Shown here in pieces: positions 11,250 through 25,040 of a DNA stretch of 64,000 bases. The notes under the pieces were generated by a model, which was not told where the DNA came from, did no database searches, and worked only from the letters and a program-made list of their open reading frames with translations. The translations under genes and the position numbers were made by a program. Source of the DNA: Epiperipatus broadwayi (taxonomy: Eukaryota; Onychophora; Udeonychophora; Euonychophora; Peripatidae); assembly GCA_028023455.1 (NCBI GenBank), contig JAQFVV010000031.1, positions 5,057,237 to 5,121,236 on the forward strand, given 5' to 3'. Every line of letters starts with the position of its first letter. Position 1 is the stretch's first letter.

Positions 11250-13197
11250 TTTATTTTTTAAGAAAAGGTCGTGTATGAAGTAAAGAAAGATTAAGAAAAG
11301 ATCTTAAAATGATTCATTTATAAAACTTGAATATCTGGAATTCTATATAATGGTATGGAAAAAAGTTAATAATGACATAAGGAAATGCACTTATGAAATA
11401 AAGTAAGGGAAGCTGTAGAATGAAACAAGTCTTAAAGACAAAATATTATTTTAAAGTTATTTCAGAAATAAGTAAAAATGATGGCACTATTATTAAAAAA
11501 AGTGGAAGACTTCTACAAAGAACTATATAGTAATAAAAATAAAACAGACCTTAAAATTATGATGTCTGAACTTTAAAGGAAGAATTGAGATGTGCAATTA
11601 CATCCATGAAGAATGGAAAAGCTGAAAATGATGAAATTACAGATATTTTAAAATGGGGGGATTGTTGGCAAAGCTTTATATCAAATATCTACTAGATGAT
11701 TAAAAATGCAGTAGTGATATTGATATATAAATAAAATGAAAAGATTAATTTAGACTTCTCAAATTTTTGTCTGTTTTGTATAAAATCTTAATATTATTAT
11801 GATTCATCTACACTTTGGAATCAAACTAATCAAAAAGAAAATGTTCATTTTAAAAATGATTTGAACACTATAGATTACATCCAAATAATAAGAAAAATTA
11901 TAGAAAGGACCAATGAATATGGGTTGTCATTTTGTTTTTGGATTTATAGATTAGGAAAAGGCATTTAATTTTATAAACATTCCAGAAATAATTAAAACTT
12001 AAGTATAGCAAGAACCTATGATATTGTCTATTTCTAAAGCAGAGGTGGGGAACCTCCATCCCACAGGCCAAGGCTAGCTCTTGAAAGCTCTTAATCTGGT
12101 CCTCAAACATTTTCACAAATATATATATAATGGAACTGTATACAATTTTTATTTAAACACACATAATGCAGTACAAATATATTTGCAAATATTGAATTAA
12201 GAGTTAAGTAAAATAAAATATTTATTTTCTCAACTCAAAATATTTATTTACTCAACTACATCTTTTTTACCCCAACCTTTATAATAATTCCACTTTATTC
12301 TATTAGATGTAAACTAATTAAATTTTTAATTATCCAAATGGTCCTTGGCAGAAAAAAGATTTTCTAAAGAATCTTATCAAAATGAAACAGCAGTGATTAG
12401 ACTACTGAGGACATTATGAAGAATAATATTGACGAATGTGTTCAACATGGAGATTCCATTTCTCTAAAACTTTTTAAAACAATTTAACAGAAATATTTTG
12501 GGTTTAAAATGAACAGCAAAAGGAGTAAAAGAAATTACTTTTGAAGATGATGTTATTGTTTTCACAAGTAATTCTTCAAATCTTCAGGAAATGTATAAGA
12601 GCTTTCAGGTGAAGCAAGTAAATGGGATTAAATGTAGTCGCTAAAAGAAATTACATTTTAATAATTTTTAAAGAAGAAAATAAAGTTTGATTGTAATGCT
12701 AGAAGTTAATTATAAATATTTTGGTCAAGTTATTAATATTGATGGGAATATAATGGAATTAATCATACTGATAAATATGGATGGAGTACTTTTGTTAAAA
12801 TTATATTAAAAAGAAATATGCCATTCATTATGCTTAAGATTTAATAATAAATATGCTTATGGATCTGCTTGGGCATTTAATAAAAGCGATGTAGAGTCTT
12901 CAATGAATGTGTATTGAGAGATAGCAAGTGTATTACACGAATAAAAGAACAAGCAGGTATTATTGAAATAATTATTGGCTAAAATATGGATATATCACTA
13001 GAAGAGATTTCAATAGATGGACAACTGAAATCTTAAATTGAATTTTAAGGAATTGTAAAAAAGATCTAGAAAGAGACCAATATATAAATGGATACATGGG
13101 GTATTGACCTTTTTTGAGAGGTGGAGATGAAAACTTATGGCTGACAGAAATTAGATTTAACATGAAAAGGCCGTTGTCCTATTGTGGATTGATATAG
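11250..13197 (+). pseudogene. RTE LINE copy 2, decayed, split by a hAT MITE
   Basis: Same family as copy 1, but on the + strand and heavily mutated. Recognisable blocks include LEYLEF (11330), a FYKELYSN match (11510), KNGKAE (11610), LSVLYKIL (11765), IIERTNEYGL (11900), GDSISLKLF (12450) and the C-terminal block around 13015-13100. No open frame survives. The block at 11900-12039 continues at 12370, interrupted exactly by the insertion described next. No endonuclease half was recognised upstream, suggesting 5' truncation near 11.2 kb. Confidence 0.82.
12040..12361. mobile_element. Non-autonomous hAT (MITE) nested in RTE copy 2
   Basis: Starts with CAGAGGTGGGGAACC, a typical hAT terminal sequence. 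It is flanked by the 8-bp duplication TTCTAAAG (12032-12039 and 12362-12369). Removing the insert and one repeat restores the alignment to RTE copy 1 around its HILKNIYKNATATI segment. The right terminus appears degraded or slightly truncated. The element is 322 bp and codes for nothing. Confidence 0.85.
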
Positions 13198-14967
13198 TTG
13201 AAAACAAAATAAAAAGTATGTATTACATGAAATAGTTCTTTTTTTTTAAATCCTAGAGCAGTACTTTATATTAGAGTAATGAGAACAGTATTTGACATTT
13301 GTAAATCATTTTTTGCTTATCCTTAACATGTACATTGAAAAGTTTAATTGATATTAAAAATAGATGCTATGTTTTTTATAGTTTATTTATCAAATAATGC
13401 ATCTTAACTTTTTTTGCTTCTGCATTATGGACATTAAGCATTCATTTACTTGCTTTAATCCAGAGCTATCTGTTTTAAGCATGAATAATTTGTGAACACT
13501 ACCAAATCTGTAGACTACTCTTTGAGTATTCACACATTTCAACATCTGTCTATCTTATTATTCAAAGTAATAAGCTCAGAGTCATTAAATACTCTTTATG
13601 ATACTTAGCATTTATCATTTTGTCAAAGTTTCAAATATATCTGTAGCTAGAATAAAACTGTCTGATCTGTATAATGATGTAAACAAGTTAGCTTAGTTTT
13701 GTCATAGAATGTTTCTGAATCTTGTATAAAAGATGTAAAGATGAATGCTGAATAGATAGATGCAAAATCTGATGCCATTCATTGAAGACCAATAGTCAAA
13801 ATTTAATCTGGGAATTTGGATATAGCAATATTATCTAGAGTTTATTGATTACTCAGCTAAAAATAGGATGCCTCTAAAGTAGAATAAACTAAGGGAATTA
13901 CTGTTCTTAATATGTATATGTTATGTATTAAATTTTTGTTTAGTTCCTAGATTTTGTTAATAAGCATTATCTAAATGAAAAGTCAGATGTCACATGACTT
14001 ATATATAGCTTGCACTTACAAATATGTAAAATTAAGAGCATGCTAATGAGCTCTAAACAAGCTTTTTTTAATTTTTATTTATGAATTATTTAAGGATAAA
14101 AGTACAATCATTGTGTCATCATTTTATATGAATAGTAACAGTTGCGTTGTGTTAAGCAATATTTCGGTTTATGCCTAATATATATGGTCATTAATTCAAG
14201 AGTTTTAATCTGAAGTTAAGAATAACTAGATATTCATAATCTGCAGTTAAGAATAATTAGATATTCATTTATTAACCAATAATGGGCTAACTAATTGAGA
14301 TGGTTGTGAGCAAATTAGCAATAAAAAAATCTTAGGCTTATTTAAAAATTCTCAGCAATTAAAAATTTCTGTATTGTACTCAAATTCAACTACCAGGTTG
14401 CGGAAATAACTGGCCAAAACAATTAACAACTATATTATGAGACTCTTAATTGAATTATTAGATATTGTAAAATAGATGAAAAACTTGCTGAAATTTGACC
14501 TTTTTTATTTTTCTGATAGAATAGATATTAATAAGAAGCAGTAAAAGTACATTCTCTTAAAAAAGTATACACAACTATATTTATGTATACTATATACATA
14601 TATCTTAAATACTGATATAAGTATTGTTTGATGTTTAGGTTGTTTTACATTTCTTCTTGATTGTGTCCTATTAATAAAATCTTATGGGTTTAAAAAAATT
14701 ACTAGATCTTAAGATCATTTAGATCTTATTTATTGAAATATTTAATTTCTATTTTGATGATTACATCATTTTAATTGACTTATTGATTGTTAAATGACTG
14801 TATGCATACTTCTTTTAAAACATGTGAGGGAAAGATTTGAGATTTTCTTTGTTCAAACTATCTATGGTATACATTTAAATAATATTTTATTGTATTTATC
14901 ATGATATAATAATGAAATTTAAGTTATTTAAAATCATGAGATTTTAAAATTATAAATTACATCTATT
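13198..14967. other. AT-rich intronic sequence
   Basis: No element boundary or coding trace was recognised. Short near-duplicated stretches occur around 14215-14270 (two copies of a motif containing AATAA(C/T)TAGATATTCAT). Confidence 0.45.
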
Positions 14968-14979
14968 AACCAAGTTAAT

Positions 14980-15072
14980 GAGATATCTTGGGTCAGGAAA
15001 AGTGAGAGTATTCATTTATAATTTATCTTTAAAGCGCATGTGTATTGGCTTAATCACTAATATCACCATTAC
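14980..15072 (+). mobile_element. Truncated P2-family retro-insertion
   Basis: 93 bp matching the distal half of the P2 repeat (see 49715 and 52508), including GTGAGAGTATTCATTTATAA and AAAGCGCATGTGTATTGGC. It is flanked by a 12-bp direct repeat, AACCAAGTTAAT (14968-14979 and 15073-15084). The unrelated left end and constant right end suggest 5' truncation during target-primed insertion. Confidence 0.75.
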
Positions 15073-15329
15073 AACCAAGTTAATATAAAAAGTAATGCAG
15101 AAGACTAAGGCAATAAAACAAACATCAGAACTACTTAACTTAATCCTCAAATGCAGACACTCTTCTTTGACTTAATGATATTAGCATATTTGAATAGATA
15201 CACTTTTATATGACTTAATAATATTAGCATATTTCAAAATTAATTAATCTTTATTATATAATAAAATAACTTATGTTAAAATGTTAATAATTATTCAGTG
15301 GTAATCAGAATTATGTAATTCGCTTAAGC

Positions 15330-18050
15330 CAGGCCTGGCCAGTCAACACAAATGTCTTCAAGAGTTATTGTTTCGCATGCTTCATACTTTTGTAGGCATA
15401 GCAAAAGAGAGTTTGGGGTTCAATCCCCACCCCCAAAAGACTAATGTCGGTATGAATTTTTGTAAAATAATGCACGTAAAATGTAGGATTTTTTGTATAT
15501 CTAGACGCAACCCCAAGAGAAAATTCTGGCTACATCAAAGCCTGCATTTTGGTTTGATTTTAAAAAATATGAAAATAAAAAAATACTGCATAGGGTTATT
15601 ATTTGTTTATTCTTAATGCACATAAACAAATATCAAAACAAATAAAACTAAATTAATGTGATATTTGTTTTTTTTTGACTCACTTAATTTTTTAAATTTA
15701 TTTCTTTGTTTGTTGTTGTGTATGATTTTCATTAGTTAAAGAAGCATAATTTTTATTTTTTGAAAATTTTATTTTTGAAGAAAATGTTTCCCAAGTGTAA
15801 TGGATCCAAAAGCACTTATAATTTTTTGTGAAAAATTTTTTAAATAGGATATTTTTTAGATGTGATATATGTTATAAAAGTTTATTTTAGATGCGATTAC
15901 AAAAATGTGTTTTAATCAAGTGTTGCACTGGACGTTTATTAATTCCATTTGCAGGTTTTCAGGAATAGTGTGCATGTTAACATCAAATGGGGAATAAAAT
16001 AGTATAAATATTTTGTTATAATTTTTTAAATATGAGAAACAACTGTCAAATGCAGATAATAGTATTTTTATTTCATTAGCATATTTTGAGAAATTCTTAT
16101 CTATAATGTTGGAAGTGTATACTATTATTATTTTGTTAAATTAATAGCAGTAATTTTTTGTGAAATGCATTTATAGAATTGCAAATATCTATTATTAGAT
16201 TATCATACCCTTTCAATTTTTTATAGAGTTCATATTTTTCGGTTAGATTTACTAAAAAACATAGATTTGACAAACAACTATTATTTCTTAATTCAGGATT
16301 TTTTTCTTTCAATTATGAACATATCAAACTTCTCATAAATCAAAAAATCATTGCAGACACATTTCTCAACTTAGCCATCTAACATTGGTAAAGAAATTAT
16401 ACGCCATATTCTGAATCTAATTCATTAAGGGATTCCTTAAATTGCCATTGCTAAAGTGCATGTGATGAAATGTAATAGACTGTTTTTATAACATTTATAA
16501 TGTGATTTATGGATAATACTTGTGCACATAAATTTTGCTGATGTATCAAACAGTTAATAACAAACACATCACTGCTTTTAATGATTTTCATAACAAGGTT
16601 ATCCATGAGTAAAATTACAACTCTCTTTTTTTTCCAATCATAGACAATGCTTTGACTGATGTTATACCTGAAAATGCTTTAAAATTCAACTTTTTTTAGA
16701 TAAGATAATTTTCAATTGACTGGAAAATATTTTTTTCCACTTATTTAAACCAGAACAAATACCACAACTTGTGCTATGTTAGAAATATTTATACTCTCAT
16801 CGAATGCCCAAGTATAAGCTTTGAAATTCTGTATTTGATTTTGTAAACATAATTGAATTTCAGTTGCAATTTTATGAGTATGATGACCTATGGTTTGGCA
16901 TGATAAACTGATACTTGAAAATATCTTTTCTTTTTCTGGCAAAACATCTTTTATGATTCCTTTTAAACATTGTTTCAATAATTCACCATCTAAAATGACT
17001 TCAATTTTTTTTTTTTTTGCAAGCAAGAGGACAACTAAATAGCTTTCTTTCACAATATTCGGTGGTTGTTGTAAAGTCACACTGAATGCCTTTCATTGCA
17101 ATTTAAGCGTATAATTTAAATTTTCTCATTTCTTTACTGAATTCATATATTTAGTATATACTGTTTGATGATGTTTTTGCATATTGTACTCCTTGAGTAC
17201 AGCCACTATAGCTCTGCAAATTAAACACATCAATTTACAGTTCTGACTTATGAAATAATAATCTTTCCAATGATTGCTTTATTGTTTGTTTTCATCTTTC
17301 ACTTTTTTCTTGGAACTCATTCGGAAAGATTTAAATAATTAGTTTATGAATATTTCATAAATATTGATAGATACAAATTGAAGTAATTAAATTTTATTGA
17401 TAAACACTTGTATAAATTAAATTCATTAAAATTAATAGTGAGTTTGTGAACACTTTTCTACAGAAATATTTAGTACAATTTTTATGAATCATATTTTTGT
17501 TTTGTTATTCAAATTTTATTTTATTTTAACTTCTCAAATAAAAATCTATTTGCTTTATTTGGTTTATATAATTTTCACAATTATTTTTCAAAATAAATAA
17601 TTTCAAATATCACATTCTCTATTACATTTAATACAGAAAACACAATTTTATGTATCTGTTTTTATTTGTGTTTTAAGAAAGTTTTTATGATATAATTGCT
17701 CACAAATGTTCATGAAACAATTTTCAGCTGATATGACTACCGCCTGCAGTGCTAATTTGCACACTTATCTCAGTCATCAGTAAATTGTGATCAAATGTCT
17801 TGTATGGAATATGATGACACAGTCATATTCCAACATAGAAGTATTTTAGTCTATAAAATTTATTTTATAGATTAAAATATAACTATTTTTGAAAATTAAT
17901 AAGTGTATAATTAATTTAAAAGTGATCATTCACAATAAGAATGGAAAAAAGCCAAATTGATTAAAGAAAATTTGTTTGACACATCAACATCCAGGGTTCC
18001 CAAAATTTAATATCCCAGGTTGCATGTGGTATGTGGATGGACCAGGCTTA
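15330..18050. mobile_element. hAT DNA transposon, about 2.7 kb, decayed
   Basis: The left end CAGGCCTGGCCAGTCAAC and the right end (ending GGACCAGGCTTA) form imperfect inverted repeats. Flanking 8-mers GCTTAAGC (15322-15329) and ACTTAAGC (18051-18058) match at 7 of 8 positions, as expected for an aged hAT target duplication. The interior has a minus-strand hAT transposase remnant (16745-17080). The rest of the transposase is too decayed to read. Confidence 0.8.
16745..17080 (-). pseudogene. hAT transposase fragment
   Basis: A 111-residue minus-strand frame resembles the N-terminal part of hAT transposases of the group that gave rise to vertebrate GTF2IRD2-like domains. It shows SYLVVLLLAKKKK, EKEKIFSSISLSCQTI, FKAYTWAFDES and ISNIAQVVVF. 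The Asp in AFDES is the position of the first catalytic acidic residue in this family. The frame ends in the hAT element at its start region and is broken downstream; the C-terminal dimerisation domain was not recognised. Confidence 0.75.
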
Positions 18051-18058
18051 ACTTAAGC

Positions 18059-19650
18059 CATTCTAATTTATATTTAGCTTATATTTAATATCAAGCATCA
18101 TTCTTTTATCCAGGAGTATCTCATAATTGTATAACCTCCACACTTTTAACTTCTATGTAATATTATATTACTATTTATTTATTTTTAAATCAAAAAATAA
18201 TAGTAATAGATTTTCAAATTAATCATTGTTGGATATCTTTAATAAATTTTATCCTTCATATAGAGAATGAAGCTATGCAAAAAACCATTTTCACCAAATT
18301 ACACATATGCAAGCAATAATATAGAATTAACATTTAATAAATGATTACATATTTGTAAATACAAACTCATAAAAGCAATGTCACACTATGTATGACTTGT
18401 TTTATTGATTATTACAGTTATATATACTTATTAATTACTAAATTTTCTTTTGATTGATATAGATAATCTTAAACTTGCAGTAAAATGTAAAAAAAAAAAA
18501 AAAAAGTTTGTTGATAATAGTTGTTTTTGTTATGAAGATAGTCAAATGTATTAAGAATTAATGTGAAGGCAGATAGACAATAATTAGGTAAAACAAAACT
18601 TGTTGAAAACATTTAAATTTTTTTTAGAATTTTTTCAATTATCATTTAATGTTTTATGCATTTATTTTCATAGCTAAAATGTATTTACTTCTTTAATATA
18701 ATGTTTTTTCTTTATTTTAGGAATTTAAAATGGAAAATTATGTACTGAATTTTATTCTTTCTATATAAATGTTTAAGAACATATAGAATTATCAGAACTA
18801 GAACTTTGGCATATTAAATTGCATGAAATCTTTACTTAATGAAATTGAGCAAATTTGATATACTATTAACAAAACATTTTTTTCTTCCTACTAATTCCAG
18901 TAAATAAAAATGATTCTTATAATGTTATTTAGATCTTATTCATTTTGATTTGAAAAATTATATTTATAATTGGCATCTTTATTTGTGTGTTTTTTTTTTC
19001 TATTCTAAGTTAAATTAATAATGTTATATTATTATAAATAATTATAGAATTTTTTCCTCTAATGGTTCATTAATATTGTTAAAAAAATATATGATTACAT
19101 ATTATTAATTATATTATTTTTTAAAATATAAAATAATATAACAAATAAAAATTTATATACACCTCTTATTTTCATTTATATTTATGCGATGAGAAAATTT
19201 AGAAGAAAGCAATATTTTATCTTGATATGAGGATTTTGTTAATTTATAATGATCAAAGTATTTAAATACTGCTAAGGAATAGGAATGCAATGCCAATCTA
19301 CCATCACAAGTTATTGAGAATATTACGGTCTTGGTCATTGTTGTCTATTGCCTTCACTGATAATTCTGGTTTTGATCTCTGAGTTTAACATATACACAAA
19401 CAATATCATACAATCATCATGGATTTGAGATATTAAAGGCACGAAAATATTAGCAAAAATAGTGCCTAAAATTATTGGCTCAATACCTAGAGGTTGTAAA
19501 ATAATAAAAATCAACACTTCTGTTGTTATTTAGCAAAGATAATATTAATATATTCCATTAAAATAATTGCCAAAGGCTAGAACTAACATGTCCTTATCAT
19601 GGCAAACTCTGTAAAACATGGACTATAAACTTAAAAAAATCACTTTAACA
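18059..19650. other. AT-rich intronic sequence
   Basis: Homopolymer-rich, for example an A-run at 18489-18505. No gene or bounded repeat was recognised; 19150-19520 has short open frames of no recognisable family. Confidence 0.45.
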
Positions 19651-19659
19651 ATGAGATAT

Positions 19660-20800
19660 CACTAATCAGAAAACTAGTTTGTTTAGCATTAATTGCATCT
19701 TGGGAATTCTTAATTAAATATGATTCCTTAATCTTTAGTTTCTTGTCATGTGGCTCATACATCAATATATTTTATGGAATAAAACTCTGATCTATTTCAC
19801 CATGATGAATATAAAATGCTGAATATATCATACTATCTTCAGTCACTTTTTTATATGAATAATTATTCATTGCAAATGACATTTCGTATTTGTCCTCATT
19901 TCACCAATATAAATAGCACAACATCCTCAAACTTGACAAACAATAGAATATATAATTTGACATTTATTCCTATCAGCCGTTTTACTTTTAGTATTATTTA
20001 ATTTCCTGTTAAGTTTGGGAGGTTTACATCAAGATATTCTATAATCATTACTCATAATTGATGCTAACATACCCTGCATATTAAGTATATATGTCACAGA
20101 CACCCATTTTCTATGGACAACTTTATTAATATAACTCTTAGATCTTTTCTGATAATGTTCAATTACAATCCTCTGAAACATATTATATTTATAACCAACA
20201 CTTACTAAATCTTGAATATATTTCTCTATGTTATTCTTTCTATCTGATTCATGAAAACATAACAACTGGTTACAATGCAAAAATGACTTAAATTCAGCTA
20301 TTTTATGTGAAATAGAAACATTGGATGTAGGATATATAAAATCCTTAGCATTTAATTGTTTAATTATCATTTTATATATTAAAAATTTATCTATATAATA
20401 TCATTAAATCCAAAAACTTAATTGTTGAATTAATTTCCTCTTCTATCGTCCATCTTAATCCACAAACATTTTGCAAGCTATTAATAATTTACAATAACAT
20501 TCTGCTAATGTCCATATATCAGCTCATCATTAACATATCTACAATATATCATATTGCTATTTGATCTTAAAATAGGATGTACAATACACTGTTCAATATT
20601 ATCAAGGAAAAGACTTCTCATATTACCACTAATAGTTAAATCCATAGGCCAAGCTTTCACTAAACTATACAATATGTTATCATATGTTGCTATTATCTCT
20701 ACTTATCTACTTCAATATACCAAATATGAAATTAATTTTCTTATGGTTCATATTTGAACATCTCAAACAGTCTTAATATTTTAATAAATCCTGCTCTATC
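19660..20800 (-). pseudogene. Penelope-like element 2, decayed
   Basis: On the minus strand, from 20800 down: a YVDD-region remnant (RYVNDEL, about 20535), NVCGLRWTIEEE then IKFLDLMI (about 20480-20400), then YPTSNVSISHKIAEFKSFL and a 113-residue open segment (20370-20029). After that come the GIY-YIG core AIYIGEMRTN (about 19920-19890) and the nuclease tail HDKKLKIKESYLIKN (about 19740). It is a different PLE family from the 5.9 kb copy, judging by residues and the longer RT-to-nuclease linker. Multiple frameshifts and stops. Confidence 0.85.
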
Positions 20801-20894
20801 CACAGACCTATATTGTATCGGTCAAAACATGTTTATCCATCTAACATGAGCTAGAATTCACAAAATGTACTTCAAACCCAGTCAAACCCGAGAT

Positions 20895-20975
20895 TGTGGT
20901 CAGGGACCATCCTGGATTCGAACCCACTCCATAAGCCCCAGATCAAACACCTAATGGATAACATAACAATGATGG
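20895..20975 (-). repeat. tRNA-like SINE head
   Basis: On the minus strand there is a perfect Pol III B-box, GGTTCGAATCC (20923-20913), preceded by a tRNA-like 5' part (TTATCCATTAGGTGTTTG). No tail or target duplication was fixed. Confidence 0.5.
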
Positions 20976-21339
20976 CACATGAGAATTAATTTTAAATCTG
21001 GCCCACTAGCAGAGTGAAGAAGACAATGAGACATCTATTAACTATGACTTAACTAAAATATACACACACATAGCTATATGTATGGAAGTGGAGAAAAAGG
21101 AATTCGAACTACTCAAATAAGTTAGACAATAAAATATAGTTTAATATAATGACAACTTATTAATTTATACATATGAATTAACTGCACACATTAGTATGGG
21201 CGTGAATGAGAAAGCGGTTGATAATTATATATTGTCATTCATGCTATTATTTCTCATATGCTCTTTTATTAGTTAAATAACATATACTATAAATAAACAC
21301 ACATCTTTAATGGGTCCAATATTAAAATGTCAATCAATT

Positions 21340-21970
21340 ATTAGAAAGAATTTACATAAAATTGCTATTAACGCTTTTATATACGGTTCTGAAACATGGT
21401 GACTAACATTATTTCGGGGAGCGTTCCGAGATTCATTACAGATATAATACAAACTATTTTCACGCCATTACGGTCGTGAAAATAAATAAAATACATTTGA
21501 AAACATTTGATTATATAATACTTAATGAAAATTCTTTTAATTAGCACTGGTAAGAAGAACGCTTATTTTCCCCAAGGCATATAGATACTCTTAAATACAG
21601 AAATAAGTTACCATGATGGGATTGTATAAGACTGAAATAAATTTAATCAATAAAACTCGACGTAGTTGGCATTTATATATATTTTGAGCAGAGCGCGTTT
21701 TTAATATTATTACAGCACTAAAACTGTATCATGAAGCAAAAGAAATAATAATATGAAGAAGTTTGCGGTGCTGACATAATAACCAAGAAATAGCAGGAAA
21801 TGTCGTGCTTCTGGACGAAAGACAAAGTGGATAGGAATGCCATGGATATCACCGACATGCAGGCCTTTCTTTTAACAAAGAAAGTGGATAAGTAGCATGT
21901 GCGAGATTTATGGGAATCACCACCAGAGGCCTTTTTATATGAAATAAATAAATGGTTCTGGGAAGGTCAA
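21340..21970 (+). pseudogene. LINE C-terminal fragment
   Basis: AFIYGSETW near 21370 is the C-terminal signature of RTE/Jockey-like LINE proteins. Downstream traces such as KTRRSWH (about 21655) and GRKTKWIGMPWI (about 21815) fit the basic region that usually follows, but in shifting frames. This stretch has more CpG than its surroundings. It is probably a separate LINE family from the three RTE copies. The clade is not resolvable. Confidence 0.5.
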
Positions 21971-24960
21971 CTATCCTCAGAACAAGGCTTGAGGAATAAA
22001 TCTATGGGTTCAAACTTGTCGCAACCCCCAGATTAGAAGATTAGAAGCACATAATATATATATACGAAGATAGGCCAGATGTCAATAACGCAGTAATGAT
22101 AAATGTTGCTAACGACATTGAATAAGTTTTACTGCTTTAAAATGAATGACCTTTATTTGAATGCCATAATTTAGACAAATAATACACTATGCCGCTATAT
22201 ATATATATATATAGGGAAGATTTCATTTAATAAAATATACATTAAGATTTGTCCCCCTGCTTTTCTGCTATTTAAAATAAATCAATCCCACGTTCGTTGA
22301 TTTTATAATAACTGGAATATTTAAATACTGTATTTGATATTTTAAGAGTATTGAACAAAAAAATAAAAACTAGCAGTTATATATAGAAGACAATTAAGTT
22401 ACCCTTGCAGAATTGAATAATAACATTTATAAGATAAATAAGGTTTCAGAGAGTTAATTAGCTTGAATTCTGGGTTCTCCCCAGGTAAAAAATCCAGAGT
22501 TAAACAAATAACAAATTTTTACACTAAAACATAAAATGTTGACTCGTAAAAACAATCTGGCGAGCGTATTAATTAGTAATGCATTATATTTTAAGGGGAC
22601 GTTAAATAATCTTGATTCATGAAGGTTTACTTAAAAAGAAAGAAAAGATTTTACAAAATTCAACTCGTCAGATTGTTAGAGATTGACATATTAATAACTA
22701 AAATAGACATATAAAATAGAGTAATAAATAACTATAAATAATGACAGCACCAAAATTAAAGAAAGTTAGAGCATATGAGATATGATTAAATTTATAGAAA
22801 TTATTTACAAGCAATTTACATATTATATATTAGAAATAAAGTTAAATAATATATTAGTAGAATAAGTCTTGATAATAGAGTTTGAGATTAGTTAGACTAG
22901 CTTTACTTGCGGCTTAAAATTTACTTGCACTATTTTAAGAGTCCAGATTTTAAAGTCTGCTCATGCATGGCAATTGGTTCTTAAATAACAGCAAGCTTTC
23001 ATTCAGCATTCCACAATTCTCCAGTCGGACTTTTACTTCATTCTATAGGGAATATGATATTACGACAGCCTTAGATGATGACCCAACAGGACCGAGAAGG
23101 GTGGTGGACTTACTACTACATCATTTTAAGTTTCACAGCGATGTGTAGTATGTTAACGGTACAGTTCCCTCAATAGTAACTAATCTATTGGTGATTTAAA
23201 ATCCGGCCATTTTATACTTCTGCCCAGGTATTTGAAGAATGCTTTCCATTTCTTATCTCTAGCTCAAACGTAATCTTTAATCTAACAGAAATTTTACATT
23301 TCTTTGTCCATTGTTTTTGAAAGATGCAATGTTAGATAACATTCAAAAATAAATTCAAATCTATTTCCAGATTAGAAGTAGATTTGACAAAAATGTTTAT
23401 AACAAAAGAAAATCTTTAATCTTAATCCCCATTTTATTTCAAGTAAAAACTTTAATTAAAAATTCCTTCCCCAGATTAAAACAATAGTGTTTCCAACCCT
23501 TTAATTATTTTTGGACAATTAACGGTTGCATCTTTCATCTTGGATTTTATAAAATATACATTTTAATAGGAAAAAAGTACTTTAAAAAGAAAAAGTTGTA
23601 TAAATGACATGTAATAAAATATTTTTTAAAATCAATATTTTGTTAGTATTTTGCTCCTACATATATATATTTGAGCTGCACCTATGTACTTTAATAATAA
23701 TAAAACTAATAATTAAAATTAATAATAATAAAATGTTATTGAAAGTTAAAATTTATAAATTTAGGCGTGCATCTCAAATATATACATAATATATATATGA
23801 CAAAAGGAGCGGGATTGGATATAGGGTTTGAATACAGGTTAGTAGATGGAACTATGAAGCTCAATCTTAAGCTAAGATTGACTGCTTCAATGATGCCAAA
23901 TTATATCCATTTAACGTTACAGATCTCTTCAACAACTTACCATACTCAAAAGATAATTTCAATGTATAAGAACCAAAACTCACTTAATGAATTCTTCATC
24001 AACTCTGCAGTTTTAACTATCTTTATGAGAATGCTAAACAAATACAAAGTACCTCCATATTATTTTTTAATATCATTGTCTTTATTGTAAAGGATTTCTC
24101 TTTTTGTTTGAATATTCAAAAGCTATTCTATAACTTTATTTAATAAAATTTCTTTCTGGTTCTCTTTCTTGGTACAATTTTTCATCAGGAATTTTTTGCA
24201 TTCATCCAGTTTCAACAACTTCCTATAGCAAATTTTTTTCAAATGCTAAGATGCACTGAATGCTTTATCATTAACCATGTTTCACAACTGTGTAATGTAT
24301 TATTATTATGCAGTTATATTATGTGTTTATAACCTAACAGTTATAATGCAATCATATAATACATTAAACATTAATGAGAATCAGTTAAGTAGTTAATTGA
24401 ATATTAATACTTGTAAAGGAAGAGAATTATCAATATATGAGATCCTCTTTGAATTGTAATGTTTTATAGAATCAAAGATACAATAGGCTCTTCTTTTTTT
24501 CTCTCATGATGTGATGAAGTAATTGCAAGTATATCACTGTGACTTCTATTATTCTAATTATCTATGTTTTTCCTCCTTTAACTTTACCAAGTATTAACAT
24601 TTTTTCCAATGAATTATCCAGTTCTTATATTTATATGGCATCCACTTTTTAATAATAAAAAAATAAAGCACATATTGGTATAGTCATAACTTGATTGATA
24701 CATTGTTTTCACTAACATTTAGACATAATTAAGGGGGGGGGGGGATCATAAGTTTTAATATTTGCAGTTTACAATAAGTTATCTGAAAAACAAACTATTT
24801 TTATTTCCATTTCTCTTCTGTTTAAAAAAAAAAAGTCATAAAAATTTGAGGAATTTTATTTAATTTTTAAGGAGTTACTATAATTATTTGAATATTTTAT
24901 CCTGAAAAGAATAACTTAAGTTTAGAATGATTGAGATGTCTGAATAGATTTGTAGATGTC
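21971..24960. other. Intronic sequence with simple repeats
   Basis: Contains (TA)n at about 22195-22213 and a 12-base G-run at 24733-24744. Frames at 22963-23148 and 23767-24090 are open, but I recognise no family and see no coding signature. A GGGTTTGAATACAGG stretch near 23823 is a weak B-box look-alike. Confidence 0.4.
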
Positions 24961-24969
24961 AATACTCCT

Positions 24970-25040
24970 TAAGGCTGTTTGATTGGCATAGTCATAGAAT
25001 AACTTGCGACTAAAAGTTCCTAGATTGAAACTCACTTTGT
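24970..25040 (+). repeat. Degenerate tRNA-derived SINE head
   Basis: An A-box-like TGGCATAGTCATAG near 24984 and a B-box-like AGATTGAAACTC at 25022-25033 are spaced as in a tRNA. Flanks are unresolved. Confidence 0.4.

Noticed and set aside
22963-24090. Open frames of 61 and 107 residues
   Set aside because: No domain, no splice-site context and no homology recognised; compatible with chance in this composition.
24733-24744. Homopolymer G and C runs (24733, 34012, 56108)
   Set aside because: Short mononucleotide tracts prone to sequencing error; noted inside other entries but not treated as functional.
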